Positions 26,126 through 35,640 are shown, numbered from the stretch's first letter. The stretch is DNA of 49,309 nucleotides from JBEKSX01 sp049516635 (GCA_049516635.1 JBEKSX010000036.1:1-49309); one strand, 5' to 3'. The notes: generated by a model not told the origin, from the sequence alone. Made by a program: numbers and translations.

Positions 26126-26164
26126 AAATATTAATTTTTTAATGGTTTACTAAAGTTGAGGGGT

Positions 26165-26370
26165 GGGGGTAACTTAAGTTACCCCTTAGCCCAAAATATT
26201 TTAAAATTTTAATGTATTAAGCACTTTTTCAAAATTTAAGTTAGGGTAACTTAGTTACCCTTGATATACATGACGATCAGTTGATTATGTGACATTCTAG
26301 AGCTGTTGAAAATTCCTGAAAACATTAATTACAAATATAATATATGAAACTGCAAAAATCAAGGCAATTA
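26165..26370. repeat. Repeat family with GGGTAACTTAAGTTACCC palindrome, copy 2
   Basis: A 20-base palindrome, GGGGTAACTTAAGTTACCCC (26166-26185), is followed by GGGTAAC-TTA-GTTACCC ending near 26259, as in 2558-2650. After about 70 further bases, TTACAAATATAATATAT and CTGCAAAAATCAAGGCAA (about 26329-26366) match 3024-3063. Gene-free. Confidence 0.65.
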
Positions 26371-26454
26371 GAAAGGTATAACTGCGAATATCAGCGGTTT
26401 TTGATGGGGTAAAAATTTTTACCAACAAATTTGTACGAATTGAAATATATAATT

Positions 26455-26692
26455 TATGCCTTAACCAAGAAGGTTGAGGCTACGGAAACTAAGAAATAAT
26501 TCTTCTGTTTGATCCAACATCAAAACCCCCTTCCCTTCGGGCGTCCCCGCTCCTCCAAAGGCGGATCTTCGACTTAAATTAAAGGGGGGATTAAGGGGGG
26601 TTATGTAATGTGAGAGAAAGATCAAACTTCAATAATCTGTGAATTTCTTAGGTTTCATATTCCCTCAACCATAAAGGTTAAGGCTACAAGTA
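26455..26692. repeat. Cluster of CTCAACC-type and C/G-run palindromes
   Basis: TTAACCaagaaGGTTGAGGCTAC (26461-26482) and CCTCAACCataaaGGTTAAGGCTAC (26663-26687) flank a C/G-run palindrome at about 26518-26604. The third member, CCTCAACCgtaaaGGTTGAGGCTAC, is at 27432-27456. Every copy ends in GGCTAC. No coding potential is present between them. Confidence 0.7.
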
Positions 26693-26790
26693 AGATATCC
26701 TGGAGTGGTGTGACGGACAGATTTATGATAATAAAAAATATACGATATTTATTGCATTTTTTTGATTATATTTCATAAAGTTAAGGGGCA

Positions 26791-26857
26791 TTTGAGGTGG
26801 AGTCGGGTCTTCCTGACCCGACTCGTGTCGGGAGAGGAACTCCCGACACCACGTTAA
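26791..26857. repeat. TTTGAGGTGGAGTCGGG repeat, copy 2
   Basis: It is almost identical to 25606-25683 but lacks the CCGCCGCGGCGG centre. It lies immediately before a small plus-strand gene (start 26874), so it occupies that gene's promoter/leader position. Confidence 0.75.
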
Positions 26858-26873
26858 ATATATAATAAGTAAA

Positions 26874-27269
26874 ATGAAATACATCATTTATTTTTTAATT
26901 ATTTTGACCATTTTATTAAATATTGATATCTTTTCACAATCGAATGATTATTCATTGTTCAAATTGAATAGGAATGATAGTACGAATTTACATTATCCAT
27001 TTGCATGTGCTTTTTCACTAAAATTTGAGCTTATGAATGATTCTAGTAAAGTTGAAATTGCTTTTTATAAGTTTTTGGGAGAAAAAGATACCTTGCCTTA
27101 TACTCCGTATTTGTTCAATACTTTCAATTTTAGTGGATTACCAGCTAGTTCCTACTTATTTGTTTGGACTGGAATAGATGCATTCCCTAAAGAATCAAAA
27201 GGAAAATTCTTTTATCAGTTGAAAATACAAGGGGATATTAAAGAACAGCATTTTTTTAGAATTGAGTGA
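26874..27269 (+). CDS. Small exported protein with FlgD/T9SS-like Ig fold tail
   Basis: The 131-residue protein has a signal peptide (about residues 1-21, ending IFSQS). The last ~45 residues (LPASSYLFVWTGIDAF, then KGKFFYQLKIQG) follow the pattern seen in FlgD-like and T9SS sorting domains, where a G-x-Y-x-x-x-W-D-G strand pair precedes a Y-x-x-x-L-x-x-G strand. The typical PNPFNP opening and the basic end are missing. The gene is more AT-rich than its neighbours and embedded in repeats, which suggests a transferred or relic gene. Function is unknown. Confidence 0.6.
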   Translation: MKYIIYFLIILTILLNIDIFSQSNDYSLFKLNRNDSTNLHYPFACAFSLKFELMNDSSKVEIAFYKFLGEKDTLPYTPYLFNTFNFSGLPASSYLFVWTGIDAFPKESKGKFFYQLKIQGDIKEQHFFRIE

Positions 27270-27344
27270 TTTTACAGACCCCGATACTGTTGCCTGCCTG
27301 TACCGCTTAACGAGTAGCCTGCAGGGGAATTTCACAAACAAAAA

Positions 27345-27456
27345 TATTTGAACAAGGGAGCTTGCTCCCTTGACGTGATGCGAAAGATATATACAAGGGG
27401 GCAAGTCCCCTTGTTCAAACAAAGGTTATCACCTCAACCGTAAAGGTTGAGGCTAC
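27345..27456. repeat. CAAGGGAGC hairpins and a CTCAACC hairpin before addA
   Basis: CAAGGGAGCTTGCTCCCTTG (27353-27372), CAAGGGG...CCCCTTG (27394-27413) and CCTCAACC...GGTTGAGG (27432-27452) are three consecutive palindromes, each flanked by similar short words. They occupy most of the gap between the small exported gene and addA (27270-27538); nothing else was seen in that gap. Confidence 0.65.
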
Positions 27457-27538
27457 AGAAATAAATTAAGCTACCTTCCCATCCCCTATATTTTTATAAA
27501 TCATTCGAGGGGATTTTTTGCTATCTTTATAAATTATA

Positions 27539-30500
27539 ATGTCAAATTTCCTAATATACAAATCTTCAGCCGGATCGGGCAAAACATATACACTTGTAAA
27601 AGAATATCTTAAGATCGTACTTAATAACCCCTCTGATTTCAGGCATACGCTTGCGGTAACCTTCACGAATAAAGCTGCTGATGAGATGAAAAGCAGGATA
27701 GTGGAGAAACTTTTAGGGCTTGCTGAAGGACGGGAAATACAGTTCGAAAATGAACTTAAAACAGAAGGAGTGAACGTCAATATCCCGGAACGTGCAAAGC
27801 AAGTGCTGAACAATATTCTGCACAGGTATTCTTACTTTTCCGTGATGACGATAGACAGCTTTTTTCATGGTGTGATAAGGTCTTTCGCACGCGAACTGCG
27901 GCTTCACATCGGTTACAACCTCGAGATGGACCCGGACAAAGTAATGAACAAGATCGTGGATGAATTGCTCGATGAATCCGGCATAAACCAAGAACTCACT
28001 GCATATCTTGAAGATTACATCTACAGCAGAATGGATGATGAGAAAGGATGGACGATAGATGCACAGGTAAAAAAGATAGGAAACGAGATATTCCGAGAGC
28101 GATACTGGGAAAGGAAGAATGCACTGCAGGATGATATAAGTGACAGCAGGGTTAAAATGAAGGATTTCATCTCGCTTATTTTCAGTATGGTACGCACCTT
28201 TGAATCTGAAATGGCGGAACACAGCAACGGGGCACGCAAAATACTGGAAGAGAACGATCTTACGATCGAAGACTTCCCGGGGGGCAGCAGAGGATTTATG
28301 AATTACCTTGTGAACAGCATATTAAATAAAAAATATGAACCGAAGAAGTTTGTATTTGAAGCTATAGAAGACCCCGGCAAGTGGATAAAAAAAGGAGTAA
28401 AGAAGAAAATCCCAGCCGGGATTATTTCCGCTCTGAAGGAATATCTGTCACAAGCTGTAACCAATTATGAAAAAAATTTCATATCATATAATACCGCAAA
28501 AGAACTAACAAAAACCATATACGAACTTGGTGTCTTCAAGGACCTTCTGGACAAACTGAAGGAATACAGGGACACGAACAGGCTGATGCTCATTTCCGAC
28601 ACTAACAACATTCTTCAAAAGGTGATCTCCGCAGAAAGCAGTCCGTTCGTCTACGAAAAAATAGGAAATATATATAAACACTTTTTGATCGATGAATTTC
28701 AGGATACCTCAACCTTCCAGTGGGGCAATCTTCTGCCATTGATAATAAATTCGCTGGGTGAAAATAATCTTTCTATGGTAGTAGGTGATGTAAAGCAATC
28801 GATATACAGGTGGCGGAACGGAAATATGAAGCTGCTTCTTGAGAAGATCTATGACGACCTGACCGCTTACAGTTCAGTTTTACAGGATAAAAAGCTAAAT
28901 GAGAACAGAAGAAGCAGAAGAGAAATAGTGCAGTTCAATAATATATTTTTTGATAAAGCTGCCGATGTTCTTGGCAAAAGGGCGGATGAGCATTACGGGG
29001 AAGAATCAGGGGAATTAATAAAACGGTCATACAGCGATGTGGAACAGGAATTGAAATTCTGCAAAGATTCCGGTTATGTAAATATAAAATTTATCGAACA
29101 AGATAAAGAAGATGAATTTACAACGAAGGATAGAGCTAACGAATATATCCTTGGCGTTCTTGAAGAATTGAAAAAAAGCAAAGTACCGATGAAGGATATC
29201 CTAATACTAGTACGGAAAAACAAAGAAGGAAGTGATTTAGCAGGTTTCCTGAATAAAAACGGTTATAAAGTAGTTTCAAATGAATCATTGTATTTATCAA
29301 ATTCGCCTAAAGTTAAACTCCTTATCAACCTGCTGAAGTTCATCACGGACAACAAAAATCATCTTGCACGTGCTGAGATATTATACAATTACTCTTCTCT
29401 TAAGAATGTTAATTTTGATCCGGATAAGCTTTTTTCGGAAGTTTCTGATTCTCACAGCACGCTATTTTATAAAGAAATGCCGGAGGAGTTTTTAAAAACA
29501 CCTGACGAAGACGGGAACCCTATTAACAGACTTAATCCGATCTTAAATGAACTCTCACTTTATGAATTAATTGAAAACCTGGTACGAATTTTCGGTCTGA
29601 ACGATCTGCCTGATGCTTATATTGTCCGCTTCCAGGACGCAGTACTTGAATACATGCGTGAAAATCCATCAGATATTACGGGATTTCTGGATTGGTGGGA
29701 AGATAATCAATGGTCTTATTCCATTATCGTCCCGGTGCAGGAAGATGCTTTAAGGATAATGACCATACACAAAGCCAAAGGTCTGCAAAGTCACGTGGTG
29801 ATAATTCCCTACGCAAACTGGGAGATCGATATTAATGGCGGTAAAGAAATGATATGGGCAGCAGCAGATGAGAAACCTTTCGACAGATCAGCATTTCTTG
29901 TAAAAGCCGTTAACAACCTGAAAAATACATATTTCGTTAATGATTATCTGGAAGAAGCTTCATTGACCAACATTGATAATCTCAACCTTCTCTATGTAGC
30001 TTTCACAAGAGCATCCGCGAGATTGTATGTGATTGTACCCGAAATGGGTGATCATAAATACCGCATTAATAAATTAATTACCGAAGTTATCGAAACATGT
30101 GATGCTCTCAAAGAAAAATACGATCCGGCAGCGGGCATATATGAAACAGGCGAGAAGACTTTGTATGAGCCGGGGGTAAAAGAGGAAAAGATAAAGTCAC
30201 GTAAAATGCAAAAGCATATATCTTCGGATTGGTATAAGAGGATCATCATAAAACCGAAACACAAGAGCTTGAAGCTTGTTAAGGAAAAAGATTTTTCTGA
30301 TAAAACAAGCCGGGGTATACTGATACACGAAATAATGTCACACATCAAAACTTCTGATGATATTGATTATGCCCTCAATTTTGTGCAGAACGAGGGAATG
30401 TTAACGGAAGAATTAAAAGGTAAGTTGAAGGAAGAAATAGAATCTATTATCAATTTAGAGGATGTGCATGATTGGTTTACTGCTAAATGGGAAATAAAAA

Positions 30501-30721
30501 ATGAAGCCGGGATATTAATGCCTGACGGAGAAATATTGCGTCCGGACAGGGTGATGATGAGCGGCAATCGTGCTGTAATGGTTGACTATAAAACAGGAAT
30601 AGAGAAAGAAGAGCACAGAGAACAGCTAGATAAATATTCTGATGCATTATTAAAATCCGGTTATGCAACGGTTGAAAAATATATATTGTATATTGAGGAA
30701 AAAAAGGTAGTAAAATTTTAA
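27539..30721 (+). CDS. addA: AddA-type UvrD-family helicase/nuclease
   Basis: The 1060-residue protein has the superfamily 1A helicase motifs. Walker A is SSAGSGKTYTLV (K15); TLAVTFTNKAADEMK is motif Ia; LIDEFQDTS is the Walker B/motif II; VVGDVKQSIYRWRNGN is motif III; TIHKAKGLQSHVVIIPY and LLYVAFTRASARLYV are motifs V and VI. A C-terminal RecB-family nuclease domain has RPDRVMM and VDYKTG (D1016, K1018). With AddB it unwinds and resects broken DNA ends for RecA. The helix-rich inserts are diverged, as usual in Bacteroidota-like AddA. It is followed 59 bases later by addB. Confidence 0.9.
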   Translation: MSNFLIYKSSAGSGKTYTLVKEYLKIVLNNPSDFRHTLAVTFTNKAADEMKSRIVEKLLGLAEGREIQFENELKTEGVNVNIPERAKQVLNNILHRYSYFSVMTIDSFFHGVIRSFARELRLHIGYNLEMDPDKVMNKIVDELLDESGINQELTAYLEDYIYSRMDDEKGWTIDAQVKKIGNEIFRERYWERKNALQDDISDSRVKMKDFISLIFSMVRTFESEMAEHSNGARKILEENDLTIEDFPGGSRGFMNYLVNSILNKKYEPKKFVFEAIEDPGKWIKKGVKKKIPAGIISALKEYLSQAVTNYEKNFISYNTAKELTKTIYELGVFKDLLDKLKEYRDTNRLMLISDTNNILQKVISAESSPFVYEKIGNIYKHFLIDEFQDTSTFQWGNLLPLIINSLGENNLSMVVGDVKQSIYRWRNGNMKLLLEKIYDDLTAYSSVLQDKKLNENRRSRREIVQFNNIFFDKAADVLGKRADEHYGEESGELIKRSYSDVEQELKFCKDSGYVNIKFIEQDKEDEFTTKDRANEYILGVLEELKKSKVPMKDILILVRKNKEGSDLAGFLNKNGYKVVSNESLYLSNSPKVKLLINLLKFITDNKNHLARAEILYNYSSLKNVNFDPDKLFSEVSDSHSTLFYKEMPEEFLKTPDEDGNPINRLNPILNELSLYELIENLVRIFGLNDLPDAYIVRFQDAVLEYMRENPSDITGFLDWWEDNQWSYSIIVPVQEDALRIMTIHKAKGLQSHVVIIPYANWEIDINGGKEMIWAAADEKPFDRSAFLVKAVNNLKNTYFVNDYLEEASLTNIDNLNLLYVAFTRASARLYVIVPEMGDHKYRINKLITEVIETCDALKEKYDPAAGIYETGEKTLYEPGVKEEKIKSRKMQKHISSDWYKRIIIKPKHKSLKLVKEKDFSDKTSRGILIHEIMSHIKTSDDIDYALNFVQNEGMLTEELKGKLKEEIESIINLEDVHDWFTAKWEIKNEAGILMPDGEILRPDRVMMSGNRAVMVDYKTGIEKEEHREQLDKYSDALLKSGYATVEKYILYIEEKKVVKF

Positions 30722-30780
30722 ATGAATTCGGATAAACATTTTAAACGGATATACAGGAATGACAACCATATTTTTATAAC

Positions 30781-33639
30781 ATGCAGTCATTTTTAGATAA
30801 ACTGGCAAATGAAATATTAAATGAGCACGGGGATAATATTTCCGGGCTTTGTATAGTATTTCCTTCCCGTAGAGCAGGAATTTATTTTAAAAAATACCTG
30901 GCTGAGAAATTGCGAATACCTATATGGGCTCCGTCGGTATACAGCATCGAAGATTTCGTGCAGGAATTATCTCCGTATATAATTGCAGATAAGCTTGTAT
31001 TGATCTTCGAACTCTACGAGGTTTATAAAATTCATGGTGAACAAGAATCATTCGACAGGTTCTATCCATGGAGTGAAATGCTTCTGAACGATTTTGATGA
31101 AGCGGACAAAAACCTGATTAACGGGGAGAAACTGTTTAAGATAATTAAAGAACTGAAACAGATTGAAGAAGAGTTTCAGTATTCGGCAGGTGATCTGGAG
31201 GAGTTCCGAAGGTTCTGGAAAACATTTTCCGACCGCGAGCTCAACGATCTTCAAAAAGAATTTATCAAGACCTGGGAAATTATCGGTAAAGTTTACGCAG
31301 ATTTCAAGAAACGACTAGAGCAAAAAAAGATCTGCTATACCGGAATGGCTTACAGAAAATTGTATGAAGACCTTAAAGCGAAAAAAATAGAGATTAAATG
31401 GAATAAAGTAATTTTTGCCGGTTTTAACTTTCTGACTACATCAGAAGCAGGAATCATCAAAGAACTGCTCAAAATAGATAAAGCTTTGCTTTACTGGGAT
31501 ACAGACGAATATTATATTAATGATAATGAACAGGAAGCCGGGAAATACCTTCGTGATAATTTCAAAAATCTTGGTATCACATCACCTAATTGGGTGGAGA
31601 ATAATTTTCTAGATGATGGCGAAAAAAAGACTATAAACGTCACAGGTGCTCCTCTGCAAATAGGTCAGGCAAAAGCGCTGGGTGACGCACTGTCAGAGCT
31701 TTGCAAAAAACACGGTTTTAAGCCCGAAAATTCCGCAATTGTTCTCCCGGAAGAGAATATGCTGCTTCCTGTATTGTATACGATCCCATCTGAAATACAA
31801 ACGATGAATGTGACCATGGGTTTTCCGTTCAGGAACACCCCTTTGTACAATCTCATTGAACTGCTTGGTAATCTTCACAGGCACAAGAAACCGGGTAAGA
31901 ATGAACCTGTCTTTTATCACAGGGATGTGATAGAGATACTTATGCACCCATATGTAAAATACTCCAGTCCAGCATACATCTACAGCAAGGTCGAAGAAAT
32001 AAAGAAGAATAATATTGTATATCTCTCTCCAAAAAGAATTGCAGAAGACAGTTATCCGGCTGAGTTATTAACATATATTTTTAAAGATGTGAAGAGTCTC
32101 GATGAAGTGTTTGATTATCTTTATAAAATACTCGATATGATCTCCAGCCGTCTTGAGGTCGAAAATGGTAACGGAACCGTTATCAATAAATTTGAGCTGG
32201 AATATTTTTTCAATCTTTATGAACAGCTGAATCATATAAAAGAAGCATCCACCGCTTATACAAGCGATATGACAATAGACACTTTCTGGCGGATGGTGAC
32301 CGAAGTCCTACGCTCGTTAAAAATACCATTCACCGGTGAACCCCTCAAAGGTATGCAGATAATGGGTATGCTCGAAACGAGAACACTGGACTTCGAAAAT
32401 GTTTTCATATTATCAATGAATGAAGGAGTGATTCCATCAGGAAAAAGATACAGTTCATTCATCCCCTACAGTCTTCGGAAAGGATTTCACCTTCCCACGT
32501 ATGAAGATGAAGATTCGATCCCTGCTTATTATTTTTACAGACTGCTTCAAAGAGCAAAAAATGTTTACTTGTTCTATGATACCGAGGTCGAAGCACCTTC
32601 TGCAGGCGAGATGAGCAGGTTCCTGCTGCAGGTAGAAAACGAGCTTGCAAAATCAAATAAAAACATAAAGTATACTCACTACATTGCAGAAACCGAAGCA
32701 CGCTCCAGTACGGGTAAAGATATTATGGTATCAAAAACCCCTGAACTGCTGCAGAAATTAAAAGATACTGAATATTTAACTCCATCTAATCTCATCGACT
32801 ATATCAACTGCACGCTTCAGTTCTACTTAAAAAAAATTGCTGGGATAGAGGAAGAGGAAACAGTTGAAGAATTTTTCAGCCCCGCAACACTCGGGAATAT
32901 CGTTCATAAAATAATTCAGATTTTATATAGCGATTACAAAGGTAATGTAATAACCACAAAAATAATTGAACTGATAAAGCAAAGACTTAATACAGACTTT
33001 GATAATATAACGTACAGCGTATTCCGTTCAATAGAAGGACTAAAGGAAATAAAAGAATTGCAGGGTAAGAACCTCTTATTGAAAGGAGTCATCAAAAGAC
33101 TTATCAACAATATTCTGGAGAATGATTCATCCGATACACCGTTCAAATTAGTTGACACCGAGAGGCGTGTGGAAAGGTTCATAGAGCTTAATATCGAAGG
33201 TAAGGCTATTAAAATTAAAATTTCCGGCAGGATCGACAGAATAGATGAAAGAAACGGCGTTTCCACAATAATTGATTATAAGACAGGCAACGTACAATTT
33301 AAAGAGGGCAATAAAATGGATAGTACAGATTATTTTAACTCGATATTCAGCGATCCGGAATATAAAGAAAATTTTCAGGCTTACTGCTACGCTTATTTGT
33401 ACCTGAATGATAAACCCGGTAAAAAAGTTAATATAGCGATCTATCCTCTAAGAAAAATAAGTGAAGGGTTAAGATTTTTAAATGATGACGGTTTCCCTGA
33501 GAATGATCTGACACTATTCGGGATCAGGCTGCAAAAATTAGTCGAAGAGATATTCGATCCTTCTGTGCAATTCACCAAAACCGCTGATGTAGAACACTGC
33601 AAATACTGTGCATATAAGAGCCTGTGTTATAGAGAATAG
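30781..33639 (+). CDS. addB: AddB-type subunit with iron-sulfur nuclease domain
   Basis: This 952-residue protein opens with a degenerate helicase domain (LCIVFPSRRAGIYFKKYLAE) lacking the Walker A lysine. GDALSEL and a late EGVIPSGKRYSSFIPYSLRK are helicase-like remnants. The C-terminal nuclease has RIDRIDERNGVSTIIDYKTG (D832, K834). Four cysteines, C677 (YINCTLQFYL), C940, C943 and C949, have the C...C-x2-C-x5-C spacing of the [4Fe-4S] staple that holds AddB's nuclease together. Chi recognition would be in the degenerate helicase part, but no Chi sequence is inferable. It is co-directional with addA, and together they form the end-processing complex. Confidence 0.88.
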   Translation: MQSFLDKLANEILNEHGDNISGLCIVFPSRRAGIYFKKYLAEKLRIPIWAPSVYSIEDFVQELSPYIIADKLVLIFELYEVYKIHGEQESFDRFYPWSEMLLNDFDEADKNLINGEKLFKIIKELKQIEEEFQYSAGDLEEFRRFWKTFSDRELNDLQKEFIKTWEIIGKVYADFKKRLEQKKICYTGMAYRKLYEDLKAKKIEIKWNKVIFAGFNFLTTSEAGIIKELLKIDKALLYWDTDEYYINDNEQEAGKYLRDNFKNLGITSPNWVENNFLDDGEKKTINVTGAPLQIGQAKALGDALSELCKKHGFKPENSAIVLPEENMLLPVLYTIPSEIQTMNVTMGFPFRNTPLYNLIELLGNLHRHKKPGKNEPVFYHRDVIEILMHPYVKYSSPAYIYSKVEEIKKNNIVYLSPKRIAEDSYPAELLTYIFKDVKSLDEVFDYLYKILDMISSRLEVENGNGTVINKFELEYFFNLYEQLNHIKEASTAYTSDMTIDTFWRMVTEVLRSLKIPFTGEPLKGMQIMGMLETRTLDFENVFILSMNEGVIPSGKRYSSFIPYSLRKGFHLPTYEDEDSIPAYYFYRLLQRAKNVYLFYDTEVEAPSAGEMSRFLLQVENELAKSNKNIKYTHYIAETEARSSTGKDIMVSKTPELLQKLKDTEYLTPSNLIDYINCTLQFYLKKIAGIEEEETVEEFFSPATLGNIVHKIIQILYSDYKGNVITTKIIELIKQRLNTDFDNITYSVFRSIEGLKEIKELQGKNLLLKGVIKRLINNILENDSSDTPFKLVDTERRVERFIELNIEGKAIKIKISGRIDRIDERNGVSTIIDYKTGNVQFKEGNKMDSTDYFNSIFSDPEYKENFQAYCYAYLYLNDKPGKKVNIAIYPLRKISEGLRFLNDDGFPENDLTLFGIRLQKLVEEIFDPSVQFTKTADVEHCKYCAYKSLCYRE

Positions 33640-33680
33640 AAAATGCAGACTGCCAGTAAAATTAGGAGACGATGAATAAA

Positions 33681-34193
33681 TCACACCTCTTTTGTTAGTA
33701 CTTTGTGTGCTTTTCTCCTCCGTGTTGTCTTTCGCCTGAAATCCTCCGAAAGTACACTTATATTCCCGTCAATTTCGAGAACAGCAAGATCTACATCTCC
33801 GATGCTCATCACACCGTGTTCGCGCACTGCGCTCTCAAGTTCTTCCATCGAAATCTTGGATGATTCCAAATTCTTTTGTACAACCTTACCGCGATAGACG
33901 AGCATCGTTGCATGCCCCTCCAGAATATCAGTAAACTTTTTAGAACGGAAAAGTAGATTTTTAAAAATGAAGTTCACAACGAAGAGAGCAAAAGCGGCAA
34001 CTAATCCGCCGTACAGCGAGGTACTGGGTCCAACCATAGCGTTCTGAACGGCATTGCTGATGAGCAATATAAAAACCAGGTCCACTACCGAAAGCTGCGC
34101 AATCTCTTTTTTTCCGAACAGGCGAATAGCAACAACTATAAATAAATAAACTATAACGGACCGTATAATTATATCAAGGCTTTCCTGTAACAT
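33681..34193 (-). CDS. DUF421 family membrane protein (YetF-like)
   Basis: The 170-residue protein has three N-terminal membrane helices (about residues 8-80), including VDLVFILLISNAVQNAMVG, a DUF421 signature. A soluble domain follows, with YRGKVVQKNLESSKISMEEL and GVMSIGDVDLAVLEIDGNISVL. YetF/YrbG-type proteins have no proven biochemical activity; in Bacillus, homologues are associated with spore germination or stress. It lies 5 bases downstream of an exported protein gene on the same strand, so the two form a tight operon. Confidence 0.88.
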   Translation of the reverse strand: MLQESLDIIIRSVIVYLFIVVAIRLFGKKEIAQLSVVDLVFILLISNAVQNAMVGPSTSLYGGLVAAFALFVVNFIFKNLLFRSKKFTDILEGHATMLVYRGKVVQKNLESSKISMEELESAVREHGVMSIGDVDLAVLEIDGNISVLSEDFRRKTTRRRKAHKVLTKEV

Positions 34194-34198
34194 ATGAA

Positions 34199-35464
34199 TT
34201 AAGTTTTTAGTTTTTTCTTTTTAGCCGCAGGAAATAGTACATTATTCAGAATCAGGCGGTATCCCGGTGAGTTTTTATGCAAAGAAAGCTCGGTCTTCGG
34301 AGCACCTACCGCGTGCTGGTAGTCTTCAGGGTCATGACCTCCATAAAACGTAAATGTTCCCCGCCCGAGGTTCCCGTGAACGTATTTAACCCAGTCTGTC
34401 CCGGCGTTCTTTGCAAGAATAGTAATCTCGGGTTTAATAAACCTCTCGTGAAACCCGGATTCCTGTCCCAGGAATCCTTTGATGAGAGCAACATGATCCT
34501 GTGTGAGCATACACGGAACGGGATCGTTCTTGGCAGAGAAATCGAAAAGCGTAAAATAATCGTTGTATTGACCCGCAAGCAGTTCATCATTCGTGATATC
34601 AAGATCCGAATATTCATAGATGTAAGGATCTGTTATTATCTTAAAATTCTGGAATGCGAAGCACTCCGAATAATCCAGCTTATCGTTTGCATTTGGATCT
34701 TCCGGGTCACCGTCGTACATCACATCGCAAATATCTGTGTACTGCGATGCAAGAGCTATATCAGGAGTTGTAGCACCCGAGCACATCGTAAAAAGGAAAC
34801 CTCCGTCCGAAACATACTCTCTAAATTTTTTTACTACCGCCAGTTTCATCTGGGATACTTTTTTAAATCCAAGCTTTTTCGCCATATCTTCATTTGTTTT
34901 TACCTGTTCGCGGTACCAGGGAGCGTTGGAGAAAGCAGCATAAAACTTTCCGTATTGCCCCGTAAAATCTTCGTGGTGAAGGTGCAGCCAGTCATAGTCC
35001 TTTAGCTTTCCGTCGAGGACTTCTTCGTCCCATACTTTATCATAAGGAATTTCAGCGTATTCCAGCGCAAGCCGAACCGCATCATCCCAGGGCAGAGCAT
35101 TCGGCGGAACGTATACGGCAAGCTTCGCGGCTTTTTCCAGGCGCACAACATCCATATTATTTTTTTCATCCTGAACCTCAGCATATATCTGTGCAGCTTG
35201 AGTACCTGAGATAGGCTCATAACTTACACCTTTCAACGTACACTCATTAACTAGTACATCCGAGTAATCGAACATAAACGACCCGCCCCTGTAATTCAGA
35301 AGCCAGTCGAATTCCTTCCCGTTCAATAGATAACTATACGCTATTCCGTATGCACGCAGGTGGTCGGTTTGAGAGTTTGCATCCATAGGTATAAGTAGTT
35401 TTTGCTGAGTGAACGAGCATACAGAAAAAAACTGCAGTAACAAAATAAAAAATATCTTTTTCAT
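34199..35464 (-). CDS. Exported protein named asparagine synthetase B in Bacteroidota annotations; function unproven
   Basis: The 421-residue protein has a signal peptide (MKKIFFILLLQFFSVCS, then Q-Q). It begins after cleavage with LLIPMDANSQTDHLRAYGIA and WLLNYRGGSFMF. Later come a possible glutamine-amidotransferase-like region (GGFLFTMCSGATTP, with one Cys) and YGGHDPEDYQHAVGAP near the end. Bacteroidota homologues are often called asparagine synthetase B. This protein has neither the N-terminal Cys nor an ATP-pyrophosphatase domain of AsnB, and it is exported, so that name is doubtful. It pairs with DUF421 at a gap of 5 bases. The role is unknown. Confidence 0.72.
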   Translation of the reverse strand: MKKIFFILLLQFFSVCSFTQQKLLIPMDANSQTDHLRAYGIAYSYLLNGKEFDWLLNYRGGSFMFDYSDVLVNECTLKGVSYEPISGTQAAQIYAEVQDEKNNMDVVRLEKAAKLAVYVPPNALPWDDAVRLALEYAEIPYDKVWDEEVLDGKLKDYDWLHLHHEDFTGQYGKFYAAFSNAPWYREQVKTNEDMAKKLGFKKVSQMKLAVVKKFREYVSDGGFLFTMCSGATTPDIALASQYTDICDVMYDGDPEDPNANDKLDYSECFAFQNFKIITDPYIYEYSDLDITNDELLAGQYNDYFTLFDFSAKNDPVPCMLTQDHVALIKGFLGQESGFHERFIKPEITILAKNAGTDWVKYVHGNLGRGTFTFYGGHDPEDYQHAVGAPKTELSLHKNSPGYRLILNNVLFPAAKKKKLKT

Positions 35465-35609
35465 ATCATTTCAAATTATCACAATTAAGTAAAGATTTCA
35501 ATGTTAGATTTAATATTACCTATATAACGCGGAGGTACGGATTAAATTTCAGAAATATTTTTGATGCATCGATATTTCAATCGATATAAAATGGTTTTTC
35601 TCTTTCAAC

Positions 35610-35640
35610 TTGTCCCCAAAAACTCATATTCGTATATTTG
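35610..35640 (+). promoter_or_regulatory. Bacteroidota-type promoter before recG
   Basis: TTG at 35610-35612, a 20-base spacer and TATATTTG at 35633-35640 match the TTTG-N19-21-TAnnTTTG consensus. Transcription would begin about 7 bases downstream, giving a 5' leader of only about 10 bases. Confidence 0.55.

Noticed and set aside
26455..27456. Possible CRISPR array from repeated short palindromes
   Set aside because: Repeats belong to different families, spacing is irregular and there are no uniform spacers or cas genes.
34277..35005. Plus-strand frame of 242 residues opposite the asparagine-synthetase-B-named gene
   Set aside because: Antisense to a protein with signal peptide and family motifs; the sequence is Cys/Phe/Ile-rich noise.
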